A DNA stretch of 64,000 nucleotides, taken from assembly GCF_009695765.1 (NCBI RefSeq), contig NZ_VUNI01000002.1, positions 124,001-188,000 on the forward strand, in the 5' to 3' direction. This DNA is from Roseburia porci (GTDB lineage: Bacteria; Bacillota; Clostridia; Lachnospirales; Lachnospiraceae). The first letter of the stretch is position 1. The number at the start of each line of letters is the position of its first letter. This document shows, in pieces, positions 1 to 8,500 of the stretch. The notes below the pieces were generated by a model. The model did no database searches. It saw only the letters and a list, made by a program, of their open reading frames with translations, and was not told where the DNA came from. Position numbers and translations under genes: made by a program.

Positions 1-996
1 TTCATTTGGAATAAAGCAATCAAGAAAATCTTCCTGAAAATTCGTGAGCAGAAATCCGCCAGCTCCCATGATGTCCATTGCCCGAAGCGGAATTCCGGAT
101 TGTATGCTTCGCAAAGAAATGTTGAGATTAATCTTGCTGTTGGCAAAGACATATGGCATTTCCGAATAATAATCAACAGGTCCCATATTTGTTACATTCG
201 GGAGTGAAACTTTCCGGTCAAGTGTATAAAGCTTTAATGGAACATATTGAGCAACCGCAGTTAAAAGCCGCTGACGTTCAATAGATGTCAGTTTGCGGTC
301 TATAAAATAGTTTGCATATACATAAGACGGAGATTCCACACCAGAAGGAACCGGCTGATAAGGAACCGCGCGCTGAAGCTCGGCAAGAATGTCAGGGGTC
401 AGCAGATCTTCAATAAAATTGTAACCATATACTTTTAACTGGGATTCCATAATTGCATCCAGATATCCACGGGTGTAGTCATTAATATTTGTCAGACGGT
501 CAAAAAAATTGTGATCTTCATTATATAAGGAGCCTACAAAAGAGACATCCGCAGACAATTTTTCCTGATCGAAAGTTTTTTGCATAAGATAATCAATGAT
601 AGTACTGTTACATGGAAGGGTTGTGTAGTAAACAGTAGGGATACCGCCATTTTTCAGGCGTAGATATTCCTGTTTATCAAACATAAATACATAATTTACC
701 GGATTGACCAACGTATAAGAGTACAACATTAAATAGGGGCTGTCGTAGATTACAGAGATATACTTTATCCCAAGTTTCTGACAGTTATTCGAGACAACCG
801 GGAAATAGTTGAAAGAGAAACAGCAATCATAGTAAGTATCTCCGACAAAATTAGTAAATGCTTCATCAAATGCCTTACTTTCCCGTTCCTGATAATCCGG
901 ATGAAAAAATGGTACAAATTCATGCCCCGCCTGTTCTAAGGTGAATTGGGTATCTACTTTCCCAAAACAGGGCCAATCTAAGAATAAGATACGCAT
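1..996 (-). CDS. CgeB-type glycosyltransferase, 3' part outside the window
   Basis: The gene starts at ATG 996 with a GAGG ribosome-binding site 8 nt upstream and runs off the left edge, leaving 332 codons of a probable 380-395. The protein begins MRILFLDWPCFGKVDTQF and aligns along its length with the two downstream-facing neighbours. The C-terminal half has the family signature SGIPLRAMDIMGAGGFLLTN, typical of the Glyco_trans_1_2 domain (PF13524) of CgeB-like proteins. Such proteins are predicted nucleotide-sugar-dependent GT-B glycosyltransferases; acceptor and sugar cannot be read from sequence. It is the last visible gene of a leftward set of three (spacing 20 nt), so probably co-transcribed with them. 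Confidence 0.85.
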   Translation of the reverse strand, partial: MRILFLDWPCFGKVDTQFTLEQAGHEFVPFFHPDYQERESKAFDEAFTNFVGDTYYDCCFSFNYFPVVSNNCQKLGIKYISVIYDSPYLMLYSYTLVNPVNYVFMFDKQEYLRLKNGGIPTVYYTTLPCNSTIIDYLMQKTFDQEKLSADVSFVGSLYNEDHNFFDRLTNINDYTRGYLDAIMESQLKVYGYNFIEDLLTPDILAELQRAVPYQPVPSGVESPSYVYANYFIDRKLTSIERQRLLTAVAQYVPLKLYTLDRKVSLPNVTNMGPVDYYSEMPYVFANSKINLNISLRSIQSGIPLRAMDIMGAGGFLLTNFQEDFLDCFIPNE

Positions 997-1016
997 ATCG
1001 TTTTCCTCGTCTTTCT

Positions 1017-2198
1017 TTATATGAGTCCAAATGCGAGCTGGAGCATCTGTTCCAGACGTATCGGATAGGTATAATGGGTTTTCACTTTCTGCAGTCCATT
1101 GTAAGCAATTTCTTTTCGTTCATTTTCATGTTCTAAGTAATAAGCAACCAGTTCGTTCAGTTCTTCCAGACTGCTATACGCAACAAGATCCTCACCTGGA
1201 GTGAAAAGTTCCGGGAGTTCCGGCTGGTAATTTGTCAGAACAAATCCACCACAGCCAAGAATGTCAAAAATTCGAAGCGGAAGCCCGCTGCGGATGGAAC
1301 GGCTGGTTGGATTCAGATTGATCTTGCTTTCATGAAAAATGATTGGCATTTCTGTAAGCGTTTTTGCCAGTCCCCGGTTATGAATACGAGGAAGAGAAGA
1401 AGTATCGCTTGCGGTATATAGATCAACGTCAAAATGCTCGGATAACATGGTGAAAGTTCTTACACGTTCAATAGCTGTAATTTTGCTTCCGATATAAAGC
1501 TGCGCCAGTGTCTGGCGGTCAGTCAGGTAGGTTTCAAGCGGATATGTGTAAAAGTGTTCCATGTGTGCTTTGAATTCTTCCACGATATTATCTGGTAATA
1601 ATTCTTCTACAAAATAATAGCCATATACTTTTAGCTGGGCTTCCATAAGTCCGTTCAGATAACCACTGAGATAGGCTGGTGGAGTGCTTAGCCGGTCATA
1701 GGGGCATTTCTCGGTATAAAGTGAACCAACAAATGAAACATTACTGGAAAACCGTTCAAGATCAGAAATAGAAGCTTGTTGTATGACATTTTGTTTGTCG
1801 GTTACATTCACGGCCAATGGGAAATGAAATACATTTCCCGGATTTAATGGGGCTATTTCCGTATATTGCATCCGGTCAAATAAGAAGATACGGTTGCATG
1901 GATTCTGAATTGATTTAGAAAAAAGTTCCATGACAGGTGAGTCAACGGACCAGCAGATATATCGGATTTTGAAAATATTACAAACATCTGAAATGATAGG
2001 GAAAAAATTGATGGTAAAAACACAGTCCTGAGGATGTTCCATCAGAAAATTACCAACAACCCGGGCACAGTCGCCAAATAGGAAATCTTTATTTGTTATT
2101 TCTTCTGTAATCTGTGAGACAGTATGTCCAAGCTCCTCAAATCCTTTTATAATATCGGGTTCGCATATACTGCCATATCGGTAAAATAGTATTTTCAT
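1017..2198 (-). CDS. CgeB-type glycosyltransferase
   Basis: A complete 393-residue protein starting at ATG 2198 behind an AGGAG site. It overlaps the end of the next gene on the minus strand by 4 nt, so the two are translationally coupled. The N-terminal half (MKILFYRYGSICEPDIIKGFEELGH) is Rossmann-like, and the C-terminal half has SGLPLRIFDILGCGGFVLTN followed by QPELPELF, the PF13524 donor-site signature. Its layout is colinear with the genes at 1-996, 2195-3370, 16220-17374 and 22858-24018, so these are paralogues. The predicted role is transfer of a sugar in assembly of a surface glycan or protein-linked glycan; the substrate is unknown. Confidence 0.87.
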   Translation of the reverse strand: MKILFYRYGSICEPDIIKGFEELGHTVSQITEEITNKDFLFGDCARVVGNFLMEHPQDCVFTINFFPIISDVCNIFKIRYICWSVDSPVMELFSKSIQNPCNRIFLFDRMQYTEIAPLNPGNVFHFPLAVNVTDKQNVIQQASISDLERFSSNVSFVGSLYTEKCPYDRLSTPPAYLSGYLNGLMEAQLKVYGYYFVEELLPDNIVEEFKAHMEHFYTYPLETYLTDRQTLAQLYIGSKITAIERVRTFTMLSEHFDVDLYTASDTSSLPRIHNRGLAKTLTEMPIIFHESKINLNPTSRSIRSGLPLRIFDILGCGGFVLTNYQPELPELFTPGEDLVAYSSLEELNELVAYYLEHENERKEIAYNGLQKVKTHYTYPIRLEQMLQLAFGLI

Positions 2199-3370
2199 AA
2201 TGTATTCTCCTGCATAAGGGAAATCATTTTTTGTAGCTGATTTGGATAAGAGAATGCATCACGGATTTTTTTGTATCCGTTCATTGCAATTGTAAGCCGT
2301 TCTCTTTCGTGTGTCAGATAATAGTTACATTTTTCAATTAATTCATCCACGTTGTGAAATACTTCAATTTCTTTCCCAATCTCAAACAGATCTTCGATTT
2401 CAGGCTGATAATTGGTTAATACAAAACCTCCACATCCCATAATATCTAAAACACGTTGGGGAATTCCGGTTTCAATTGAGGAGAGGGAAATGTTCAAATT
2501 AATCTTACTGAGATAGAAGATTTTGTTCATATCTGTGTAATAACTTACACCATGATGCACATGGACATTTTCAAGGTAAGTGCTTGGACTGTTTGTGTAA
2601 AGATGAACATCAAAATGATTTCCCAGCGTATTGAGAACAGCTATACGCTCCAATTCAGCTAATTTTCTAGGGTAAAATAATTGCCCATAATAAGTAGGGT
2701 CGTCCATCAATGATGTAGGATTCCAGCTTTCAATATGGCAGTTGTTGTAGAGATAGTCAATGCATTCCTGAGGAAATTGGGGCCATGGTCTGGATGACTC
2801 CCAATGGCACATGTTCTGCATGAGATAAAGCTTTAATTTTACCTGCAGATAATCCGGGAACTGCTGGATGACGGCATTATAGGTATTATTCTCGTAAAGT
2901 CCACCAATAAAACTGATATCATGGGAAAATGCGGTTTCATCCTCCGGCGTGATATCAAGTGCACCGGTGCGTTCAAGATTCACGGCAAGAGGCATATGGT
3001 ATATGTGAGGGACACCGGCTTCTATCAGGCGTTCACATTGCTTTTTGTCAAAAATAAATGTATAATTTGTACTATGAAAAACAGAAGGTGTAAATAATGC
3101 GATAAGAGGCGAATCATAAGTCCATGATATGTATGGCAGATTTTGATTAGCACAGATATCAGATACAGGAGGAATAAATAGATAGGATATAACACAATCA
3201 TACGGCTTCTCTAGTAACTGTCTGGATAGGGTATCGTTTTGATTGTTGTCAGATATATTTGGATCAAATGGATTGCATTCTAAGATATCTACGGTATGTT
3301 CTGACATTTTTTGTAATGTCCATGGTATGTCAAAAATGGAATTTTTAGATGGAACAAATAGAAAATCCAT
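2195..3370 (-). CDS. CgeB-type glycosyltransferase
   Basis: A 391-residue paralogue of the two genes to its left, starting at ATG 3370 with a strong AAGGAGG site. It is the first gene of the leftward operon and is divergent from the helical protein gene at 3480. The donor-site signature reads TGIPQRVLDIMGCGGFVLTN. The N-terminus is more divergent than in its paralogues (MDFLFVPSKNSIFDIPWTLQ), which may reflect a different acceptor. No signal peptide or membrane helix is visible, so it is probably cytoplasmic. The 109-nt divergent gap to 3480 must hold promoters for both directions, but I cannot assign a convincing -35/-10 pair there. Confidence 0.86.
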   Translation of the reverse strand: MDFLFVPSKNSIFDIPWTLQKMSEHTVDILECNPFDPNISDNNQNDTLSRQLLEKPYDCVISYLFIPPVSDICANQNLPYISWTYDSPLIALFTPSVFHSTNYTFIFDKKQCERLIEAGVPHIYHMPLAVNLERTGALDITPEDETAFSHDISFIGGLYENNTYNAVIQQFPDYLQVKLKLYLMQNMCHWESSRPWPQFPQECIDYLYNNCHIESWNPTSLMDDPTYYGQLFYPRKLAELERIAVLNTLGNHFDVHLYTNSPSTYLENVHVHHGVSYYTDMNKIFYLSKINLNISLSSIETGIPQRVLDIMGCGGFVLTNYQPEIEDLFEIGKEIEVFHNVDELIEKCNYYLTHERERLTIAMNGYKKIRDAFSYPNQLQKMISLMQENTL

Positions 3371-3479
3371 AATCAGTAGTCCTCCTTACAACGGTTGCTT
3401 TGCAATATATAAGTATATCTTAGCGAAAAAAAATAGAAGACACAATAGTATTTTTAATAATTAATCTCGGGAGAAGAAT

Positions 3480-4460
3480 ATGCAGGATGAGATGGAGTTT
3501 AGAAAGACGGAAAAGTTTGCGCTAGAGGAAGCACGAAGGGAGGAAAAATGGCAGAAACAATACGGAACAAAACTGAATGATGTTGTTCAGATTATGAATC
3601 AACTGCTGCAGTCAGCAACGGATCAGAGCCGGATGGAACTTCATAATATGTTTCTGGATAAAAGTTTTTTTGAACATTATAAACAGACGGATGCAGTTGC
3701 AACAATGTATGTTGTGACGCAGATTTATGAACGGGAATGGAAGGATCATTATCCGTCCACGATTCTGGATTGCGGAAATACGGTAGAAGAATTAATGGAT
3801 TATCTGCAACAGATGAAATTCATGTTGTACCGAATTGATTTTTCCATAGATCAGTTATCAGAGCAGGAATTTGTCACATTTTTAAAAAAAAATCAGACCT
3901 CTGTTATCACTCTGGAGACCATGATGACTACGGCTGCTATGCGCCCAATGAATCTGGCGCTGAAACTGGAAGAAATTTTCACACGTAATTTTATGTATAA
4001 AGAACTTTTCTGGGTTCGGAATTTTATTAATGAGAGATGGAATGGAAACCATCGGGTTTTGATCCAGCTTGCGGATTTGTATGACAGGACAGGTCATGCA
4101 CAATTTGCAAGAGAATGTATTGAGAAAATATCAGAGGCACTTCAAACATTATATCAACACGATGAAAAATGTCTTTTATTACAGGAAGATTTGTGGAAAT
4201 TCCGTTATAAAGATATGGAAGCAGTAAAAGACATTAGTCACAGAATACTGGAAGATAAGATATCAACATATGTGTGGAGCATGCTATTACAGGATGTAGG
4301 TGTGGAATCAGAAGAGTTTTATCTTATTTTGTCGAATGAATTTCTGGATCATAAAATGATCGATTATGCAATAAAGACACTGGAAACAGGGAAACAAAGA
4401 ATTCCGGATAATACAATGATTAATGGTATCCTGCAGCAATGTCAGAAATTAACGAGGTAA
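3480..4460 (+). CDS. all-helical protein of unknown function in the glycosyltransferase cluster
   Basis: A 326-residue protein with a GGGAGAAG ribosome-binding site. I do not recognise a named family. It is rich in Leu, Glu, Lys and Met and reads as continuous alpha helix with TPR-like stretches near the C-terminus. Residues of about 95-175 (around the words STILDCGNTVEELMDYLQQ and KFMLYRIDF) match in pattern the helical tail of the glycosyltransferase at 12936-14177 and the linker of the one at 5278-7377. It therefore looks like a stand-alone version of a module that is fused to StrF-type glycosyltransferase domains elsewhere in this locus. It overlaps the next gene's longest reading frame, which points to a joint function with that enzyme. 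Confidence 0.7.
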   Translation: MQDEMEFRKTEKFALEEARREEKWQKQYGTKLNDVVQIMNQLLQSATDQSRMELHNMFLDKSFFEHYKQTDAVATMYVVTQIYEREWKDHYPSTILDCGNTVEELMDYLQQMKFMLYRIDFSIDQLSEQEFVTFLKKNQTSVITLETMMTTAAMRPMNLALKLEEIFTRNFMYKELFWVRNFINERWNGNHRVLIQLADLYDRTGHAQFARECIEKISEALQTLYQHDEKCLLLQEDLWKFRYKDMEAVKDISHRILEDKISTYVWSMLLQDVGVESEEFYLILSNEFLDHKMIDYAIKTLETGKQRIPDNTMINGILQQCQKLTR

Positions 4461-4468
4461 TGAAACAT

Positions 4469-5119
4469 ATGAATGAGAAAAAAATCTGTTTTATTATGTG
4501 TGTAAACAATGATGCATATGAACAGGAGCAAATGAGGTATTTAAACAGGCTGAATGTTCCGGAAGGATATGAGATTGACATTTTGTCTGTAAGAGAAGCA
4601 AGATCCATGACCTCTGGTTATAATGAGGGGATGTATGCGAGTGATGCGAAATATAAAGTATATATGCATCAGGATGTGTTTATCGTTAATAAGAATTTTA
4701 TAGCAGATCTTCTGCATGTTTTTGAAGACGTACAAGTTGGAATGGTCGGAATGGTCGGGGCACCGCAATTGCCGGAAAACTGTATTATGTGGAATGGACC
4801 AAGAGTAGGAAAGCTGTATTTTAATATGATCTATCAGTCAGGAGAAAGCGTGATTGGTGAGATAGAGGAAACATATCAGGAAGTGGAAGCAATTGATGGA
4901 CTGTTAATGGCAACGCAGTATGATGTTCCGTGGAGGGAAGATCTGTTTGATAAATGGGATTTTTATGATATATCCCAGAGCCAGGAGTTCTTAAGAGCTG
5001 GATATAAAGTGGTTGTGCCAAAACAGAAGCGTCCGTGGTGCATTCATGATGATGGCTTTTTTAACCTCAAAAATTATTATAATGCACGAAAAGTATTTCT
5101 TGAGGAGTACAAAAAATAG
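4469..5119 (+). CDS. StrF-like glycosyltransferase (stand-alone domain)
   Basis: I chose ATG 4469 (216 residues) because the protein then begins MNEKKICFIMCVNN, aligned with MKEKICFIICASN and MEKKEIAFIICSNN of its two paralogues in this locus; upstream ATGs at 4439 and 4460 are possible. The protein is a Glyco_tranf_2_5 (PF13712, StrF-type) domain: a GT-A-like start, then AKYKVYMHQDVFI with an HQD in the place of a DxD metal site, then AIDGLLMATQYDVPWREDLF and WDFYDISQSQEF. It transfers sugar to an unknown acceptor. The gene follows the helical protein directly, so the pair equals the fused architecture of the gene at 12936. Confidence 0.82.
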   Translation: MNEKKICFIMCVNNDAYEQEQMRYLNRLNVPEGYEIDILSVREARSMTSGYNEGMYASDAKYKVYMHQDVFIVNKNFIADLLHVFEDVQVGMVGMVGAPQLPENCIMWNGPRVGKLYFNMIYQSGESVIGEIEETYQEVEAIDGLLMATQYDVPWREDLFDKWDFYDISQSQEFLRAGYKVVVPKQKRPWCIHDDGFFNLKNYYNARKVFLEEYKK

Positions 5120-5136
5120 TTATTATGGCGAAAAGG

Positions 5137-5163
5137 TTATGGATAATCAAAAAATGCCGATAA
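5137..5163 (+). promoter_or_regulatory. candidate sigma-28 (flagellar) promoter
   Basis: GCCGATAA at 5156-5163 matches the sigma-28/sigma-D -10 consensus exactly. The -35 region (TTATG from 5137) is weak against TAAA, but it sits at the same distance as in the second candidate at 12431-12457. It lies in the gap before the two-domain glycosyltransferase at 5278. Confidence 0.45.
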
Positions 5164-5219
5164 TATATTTAAGGAATGTTACATATGCATGGAGGCATCA
5201 TAGTGGAAGATACATAAAG

Positions 5220-5258
5220 ACTGCTACGTTGTCAGTAGAACAATGTGGCAGTTTTTTA
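5220..5258 (+). terminator. intrinsic terminator or attenuator
   Basis: A 13-bp stem (ACTGCTACGTTGT pairing with ACAATGTGGCAGT, two G-U pairs), a 7-nt loop and a run of six T. It lies between the sigma-28-like promoter and the gene at 5278. It may attenuate that gene or end a short transcript of roughly 85-90 nt. Confidence 0.7.
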
Positions 5259-5277
5259 TTTATAGTGGAGAAGAGAG

Positions 5278-7377
5278 ATGGAAAAAAAAGAAATTGCATT
5301 TATTATTTGCAGCAACAATGAACAGTATTATCAAGAGTGTGTAAAATATATAGAGGATTTGATCGTACCAGATGGTTATAGTACAGATATTGTATGTGTG
5401 AAAGAGGCCAATTCGATGGCGGAAGGGTATAATGCGGCAATGCAGTCAAGTGACGCAAAATATAAAGTATATTTGCATCAGGACACATTTATATTAAATT
5501 CTCATTTTATTGAAGATATAATTCATATTTTTGAAAGCGATAATTTGATTGGAATGATAGGGGCAATTGGCTGTAAAAAATTGCCAGAAGATGCTAATGC
5601 TTATTTAAAGTGGGATACAGGGTATGTAGAAGCATTTGACGGACAGACAACGTTGAATAATAAGTTAGAACAAAATCCAGAAAAACTTTATACTGAGGTA
5701 GAAGCAATAGATGGTCTCATCATGGCTACACAATATGATGTGATGTGGCGTGAAGATGTATTTGATGGTTGGGATTTTTATGATGTTTCACAATCCTTGG
5801 AAATGAAAAAAAGTGGATATAAAGTAGTTGTTCCATATCAGGAAAAAGCATGGTGTTATCATGATTGTGGCACTTCAAAATTATCAGAATATGATTATTA
5901 TCGGGAAAAGGCAATTGAGGAATATCAGGATTGCTTTAATGCGAAGATAAATAAAGAAGAAGTGTACACTGCACAAAAGCAGAGGAAAGAAATAGAAAAT
6001 ATCCAAAAGGGATTTGTTCAGTTAATTGAAGCTGAGGCATATGATCAGATAGAAGAGATTGCTTTAGAAGCAGGAAGAATATGTGGATTAGATGAACAAA
6101 CACGTGCAATTATTGCTATTACAGAAATACATAAACTTGAACAAGAAAGCATAGAGAATGTACAGACTGAGTGGCTTGAGTGTGGATCATGGACAAAAAT
6201 GTACGAGTACTATACATGGGTTCGGTGGGTGATGTTGAGAATTGCAAATGAAAAAAGTGATGATAGAATTTGCAAACTTCAGCAGATGCTTATGCAAAGA
6301 AGAGTTTCAAAAGATGCCATAAGAAAAATATCTACAGTAATTGGAAAAAATTCAGAATTAATAAACGATACTCTTTGTTCGCATGAAATAAATGAGCCAT
6401 TAGTTAGTGTTGTTATACAGGTATACAATGGAGAAGATGTTATACAGAAAACGATAGACAGCATCTTGAATCAATCTTATAAAAATATAGAGATACTTAT
6501 TTCAGATGATGCTTCAACGGATAAAAGTCGAGAAATAATTGAATTATATGAGAAAAAGGATGATAGAGTAAAAGCTTTATACTTCACCCGAAATCATAAT
6601 CTTTGTTATGGAGGCAATGCCTGCGTTCAAAGAGCGAACGGAAAGTATATTGCCATTGCAGGGCATGATGATGTGTGGAAAAAGGATAAACTGAAGAAAC
6701 AGATTATGTTTTTAGAGGAACATCCAACATATGGAGCTTGTTTTACATGGGTTGACATTATTAATGAAAATGATGAGGTGAATAATTCAGAGTGGCTTGG
6801 ATTATACCATAGATTTATAAGCAGTAACAGGGATGAAAACAGTTGGCTTAGAACGTTATTTTTTCAGGGGAATTTCTTTTGCGCACCTAGTGCATGTGTA
6901 AGAAAAAGTGTTGTTGATAAAGTGGGATTTTATAGATATGGACTTGTTCAGTTGCAGGATTATTATCTGTGGATGAAAGTACTTTTAGAAGCTCCAGTAT
7001 ATATACTGCAAGAAAAATTGACGTTATATAGAAGATTTAGTGCAAATGGTAAGAATTTGAGTGAAATTAATCCGAGTACTCAAAGGCGGGATCAACACGA
7101 AACACAGTGGATTTGTGAAGATATTATAAAAAGAATGACTCCTACAAAATTTAAAAAAGTATTTAAAGACGAAATGAAAAATCCGAATGCAGTAAGTGAA
7201 AAGGAAATTATATGTGAAAAAGCTTTTCTGCTTTGGAAAAGGGGAAACTGTTTTGCAGAAAAATGGTTTATAGAATTACTGGAAGATGAGGAATACAGAG
7301 AAATATTGGACAAACAGTATGGATTTGGATTACAGGATTTCTATAAATTAAACACTGAACCAAGATATTTTGACTGA
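5278..7377 (+). CDS. two-domain glycosyltransferase (StrF-like plus GT2)
   Basis: A 699-residue fusion. Residues 1 to about 215 form a StrF-type PF13712 domain (AKYKVYLHQDTFI, AIDGLIMATQYDVMWREDVF). Residues of about 225-360 are helical and resemble the module seen in the protein at 3480. Residues of about 365-600 are a classical GT2 domain starting PLVSVVIQVYNGEDVIQKTI, with ISDDASTDKS and AGHDDVWKKDKL carrying the nucleotide and metal-binding acidic residues. The remainder is helical. Two catalytic domains suggest that one polypeptide adds two successive sugars. It sits behind a hairpin terminator and a sigma-28-like promoter, so its expression may be set separately from the upstream pair. 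AT content is high, like the sugar cassette that follows. Confidence 0.85.
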   Translation: MEKKEIAFIICSNNEQYYQECVKYIEDLIVPDGYSTDIVCVKEANSMAEGYNAAMQSSDAKYKVYLHQDTFILNSHFIEDIIHIFESDNLIGMIGAIGCKKLPEDANAYLKWDTGYVEAFDGQTTLNNKLEQNPEKLYTEVEAIDGLIMATQYDVMWREDVFDGWDFYDVSQSLEMKKSGYKVVVPYQEKAWCYHDCGTSKLSEYDYYREKAIEEYQDCFNAKINKEEVYTAQKQRKEIENIQKGFVQLIEAEAYDQIEEIALEAGRICGLDEQTRAIIAITEIHKLEQESIENVQTEWLECGSWTKMYEYYTWVRWVMLRIANEKSDDRICKLQQMLMQRRVSKDAIRKISTVIGKNSELINDTLCSHEINEPLVSVVIQVYNGEDVIQKTIDSILNQSYKNIEILISDDASTDKSREIIELYEKKDDRVKALYFTRNHNLCYGGNACVQRANGKYIAIAGHDDVWKKDKLKKQIMFLEEHPTYGACFTWVDIINENDEVNNSEWLGLYHRFISSNRDENSWLRTLFFQGNFFCAPSACVRKSVVDKVGFYRYGLVQLQDYYLWMKVLLEAPVYILQEKLTLYRRFSANGKNLSEINPSTQRRDQHETQWICEDIIKRMTPTKFKKVFKDEMKNPNAVSEKEIICEKAFLLWKRGNCFAEKWFIELLEDEEYREILDKQYGFGLQDFYKLNTEPRYFD

Positions 7378-7393
7378 GGGGAGGAAATTATTT

Positions 7394-8488
7394 ATGAAAA
7401 TTATGCCAAATAGATTAGACAGAGGATTTTATATGTTCCAAAATGAGTATGAGGAGAAAGCTTTGGAGGTATTAAGATCTGGGTGGTATGTCTTAGGGAA
7501 AGAAGTAAGTAATTTTGAAGAAGAGTTTTCAAATTATGTTGGTGCCAAATACTGTGTCGGTTTAGCAAGTGGATTGGATGCATTATGGATTGCTTTTCGA
7601 ATTTTGGGAATTGGAAAAGGTGATGAAGTAATTGTGCAGGGAAATACATATATAGCTAGTGTTATGGGGATTACTATAAATGGGGCAACACCTGTTTTTG
7701 TTGAACCAGATGAGTACTATAATATTGATGCATCTAAAATAGAAGAAAAGATTACGGATAAGACAAAAGCAATTTTGGTTGTTCATTTATATGGACAAGC
7801 TGCTAACATGCAGAAAATTATGGAGATCAGTAAAAAATATAATTTAAGGGTTGTTGAAGATTGCGCACAATCACATGGAGCATGTTACGATGGAAAAACA
7901 ACAGGAACATTTGGAGATATAGGTTGTTTTTCTTTTTATCCATCTAAGAATTTAGGCGCATATGGAGATGGCGGAGCTATTGTTACAAACGATGCAGAGA
8001 TTGCAAATAATGTTAAGATATTTCGAAATTATGGTAGCGAAAAAAGATACTATAATAAAGTAGTTGGTGCAAATTCACGGTTGGATGAAATACAGGCAGG
8101 ATTACTTAGAGTAAAGCTTAAACATTTAAAAGAACTGGAGCAGGAAAGAATTGTTCTGTGTGAGCGCTATTTAGATGAAATTAAAAATGAAAATATAGCT
8201 TTACCGAAAATAAGAGATAAGTCGACACATATTTGGCATCAGTTTGTCATTCGAACAGAAAAAAGAGAACAACTGATCAGTTATTTGGAGCAAAAGGAAA
8301 TAGGAACCATTATTCATTATCCTATTCCACCTCATTTATCAGAAGCATATCAATACTTACACATTAAAAAAGGTACACTGCCAATAACAGAACAATATGC
8401 GGATACAGTTTTGTCGATACCGTTATATAATGGTATGACAGAAGAAGAACAGAAGAGAGTTATAGATGCACTAAATGCATTTAACTAG
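7394..8488 (+). CDS. DegT/DnrJ/EryC1-family nucleotide-sugar aminotransferase (FdtB/QdtB-like)
   Basis: A PLP enzyme of the sugar aminotransferase family, 364 residues from ATG 7394. I preferred this start over TTG 7370 because GAGGGGAGGAAA lies 7 nt upstream. The PLP lysine is K185 in FYPSKNLGAYGDGG; the cofactor motif VVEDCAQSHGA and the N-terminal VGLASGLDALW are intact. Family members next to an FdtA/QdtA ketoisomerase transfer an amino group from glutamate to C3 of dTDP-3-keto-6-deoxyhexose, giving dTDP-Fuc3N or dTDP-Qui3N. The ketoisomerase at 11961 makes that role likely, but which epimer is formed cannot be decided here. It follows the two-domain glycosyltransferase by 16 nt. Confidence 0.88.
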   Translation: MKIMPNRLDRGFYMFQNEYEEKALEVLRSGWYVLGKEVSNFEEEFSNYVGAKYCVGLASGLDALWIAFRILGIGKGDEVIVQGNTYIASVMGITINGATPVFVEPDEYYNIDASKIEEKITDKTKAILVVHLYGQAANMQKIMEISKKYNLRVVEDCAQSHGACYDGKTTGTFGDIGCFSFYPSKNLGAYGDGGAIVTNDAEIANNVKIFRNYGSEKRYYNKVVGANSRLDEIQAGLLRVKLKHLKELEQERIVLCERYLDEIKNENIALPKIRDKSTHIWHQFVIRTEKREQLISYLEQKEIGTIIHYPIPPHLSEAYQYLHIKKGTLPITEQYADTVLSIPLYNGMTEEEQKRVIDALNAFN

Positions 8489-8500
8489 GGAAGGATCAAA

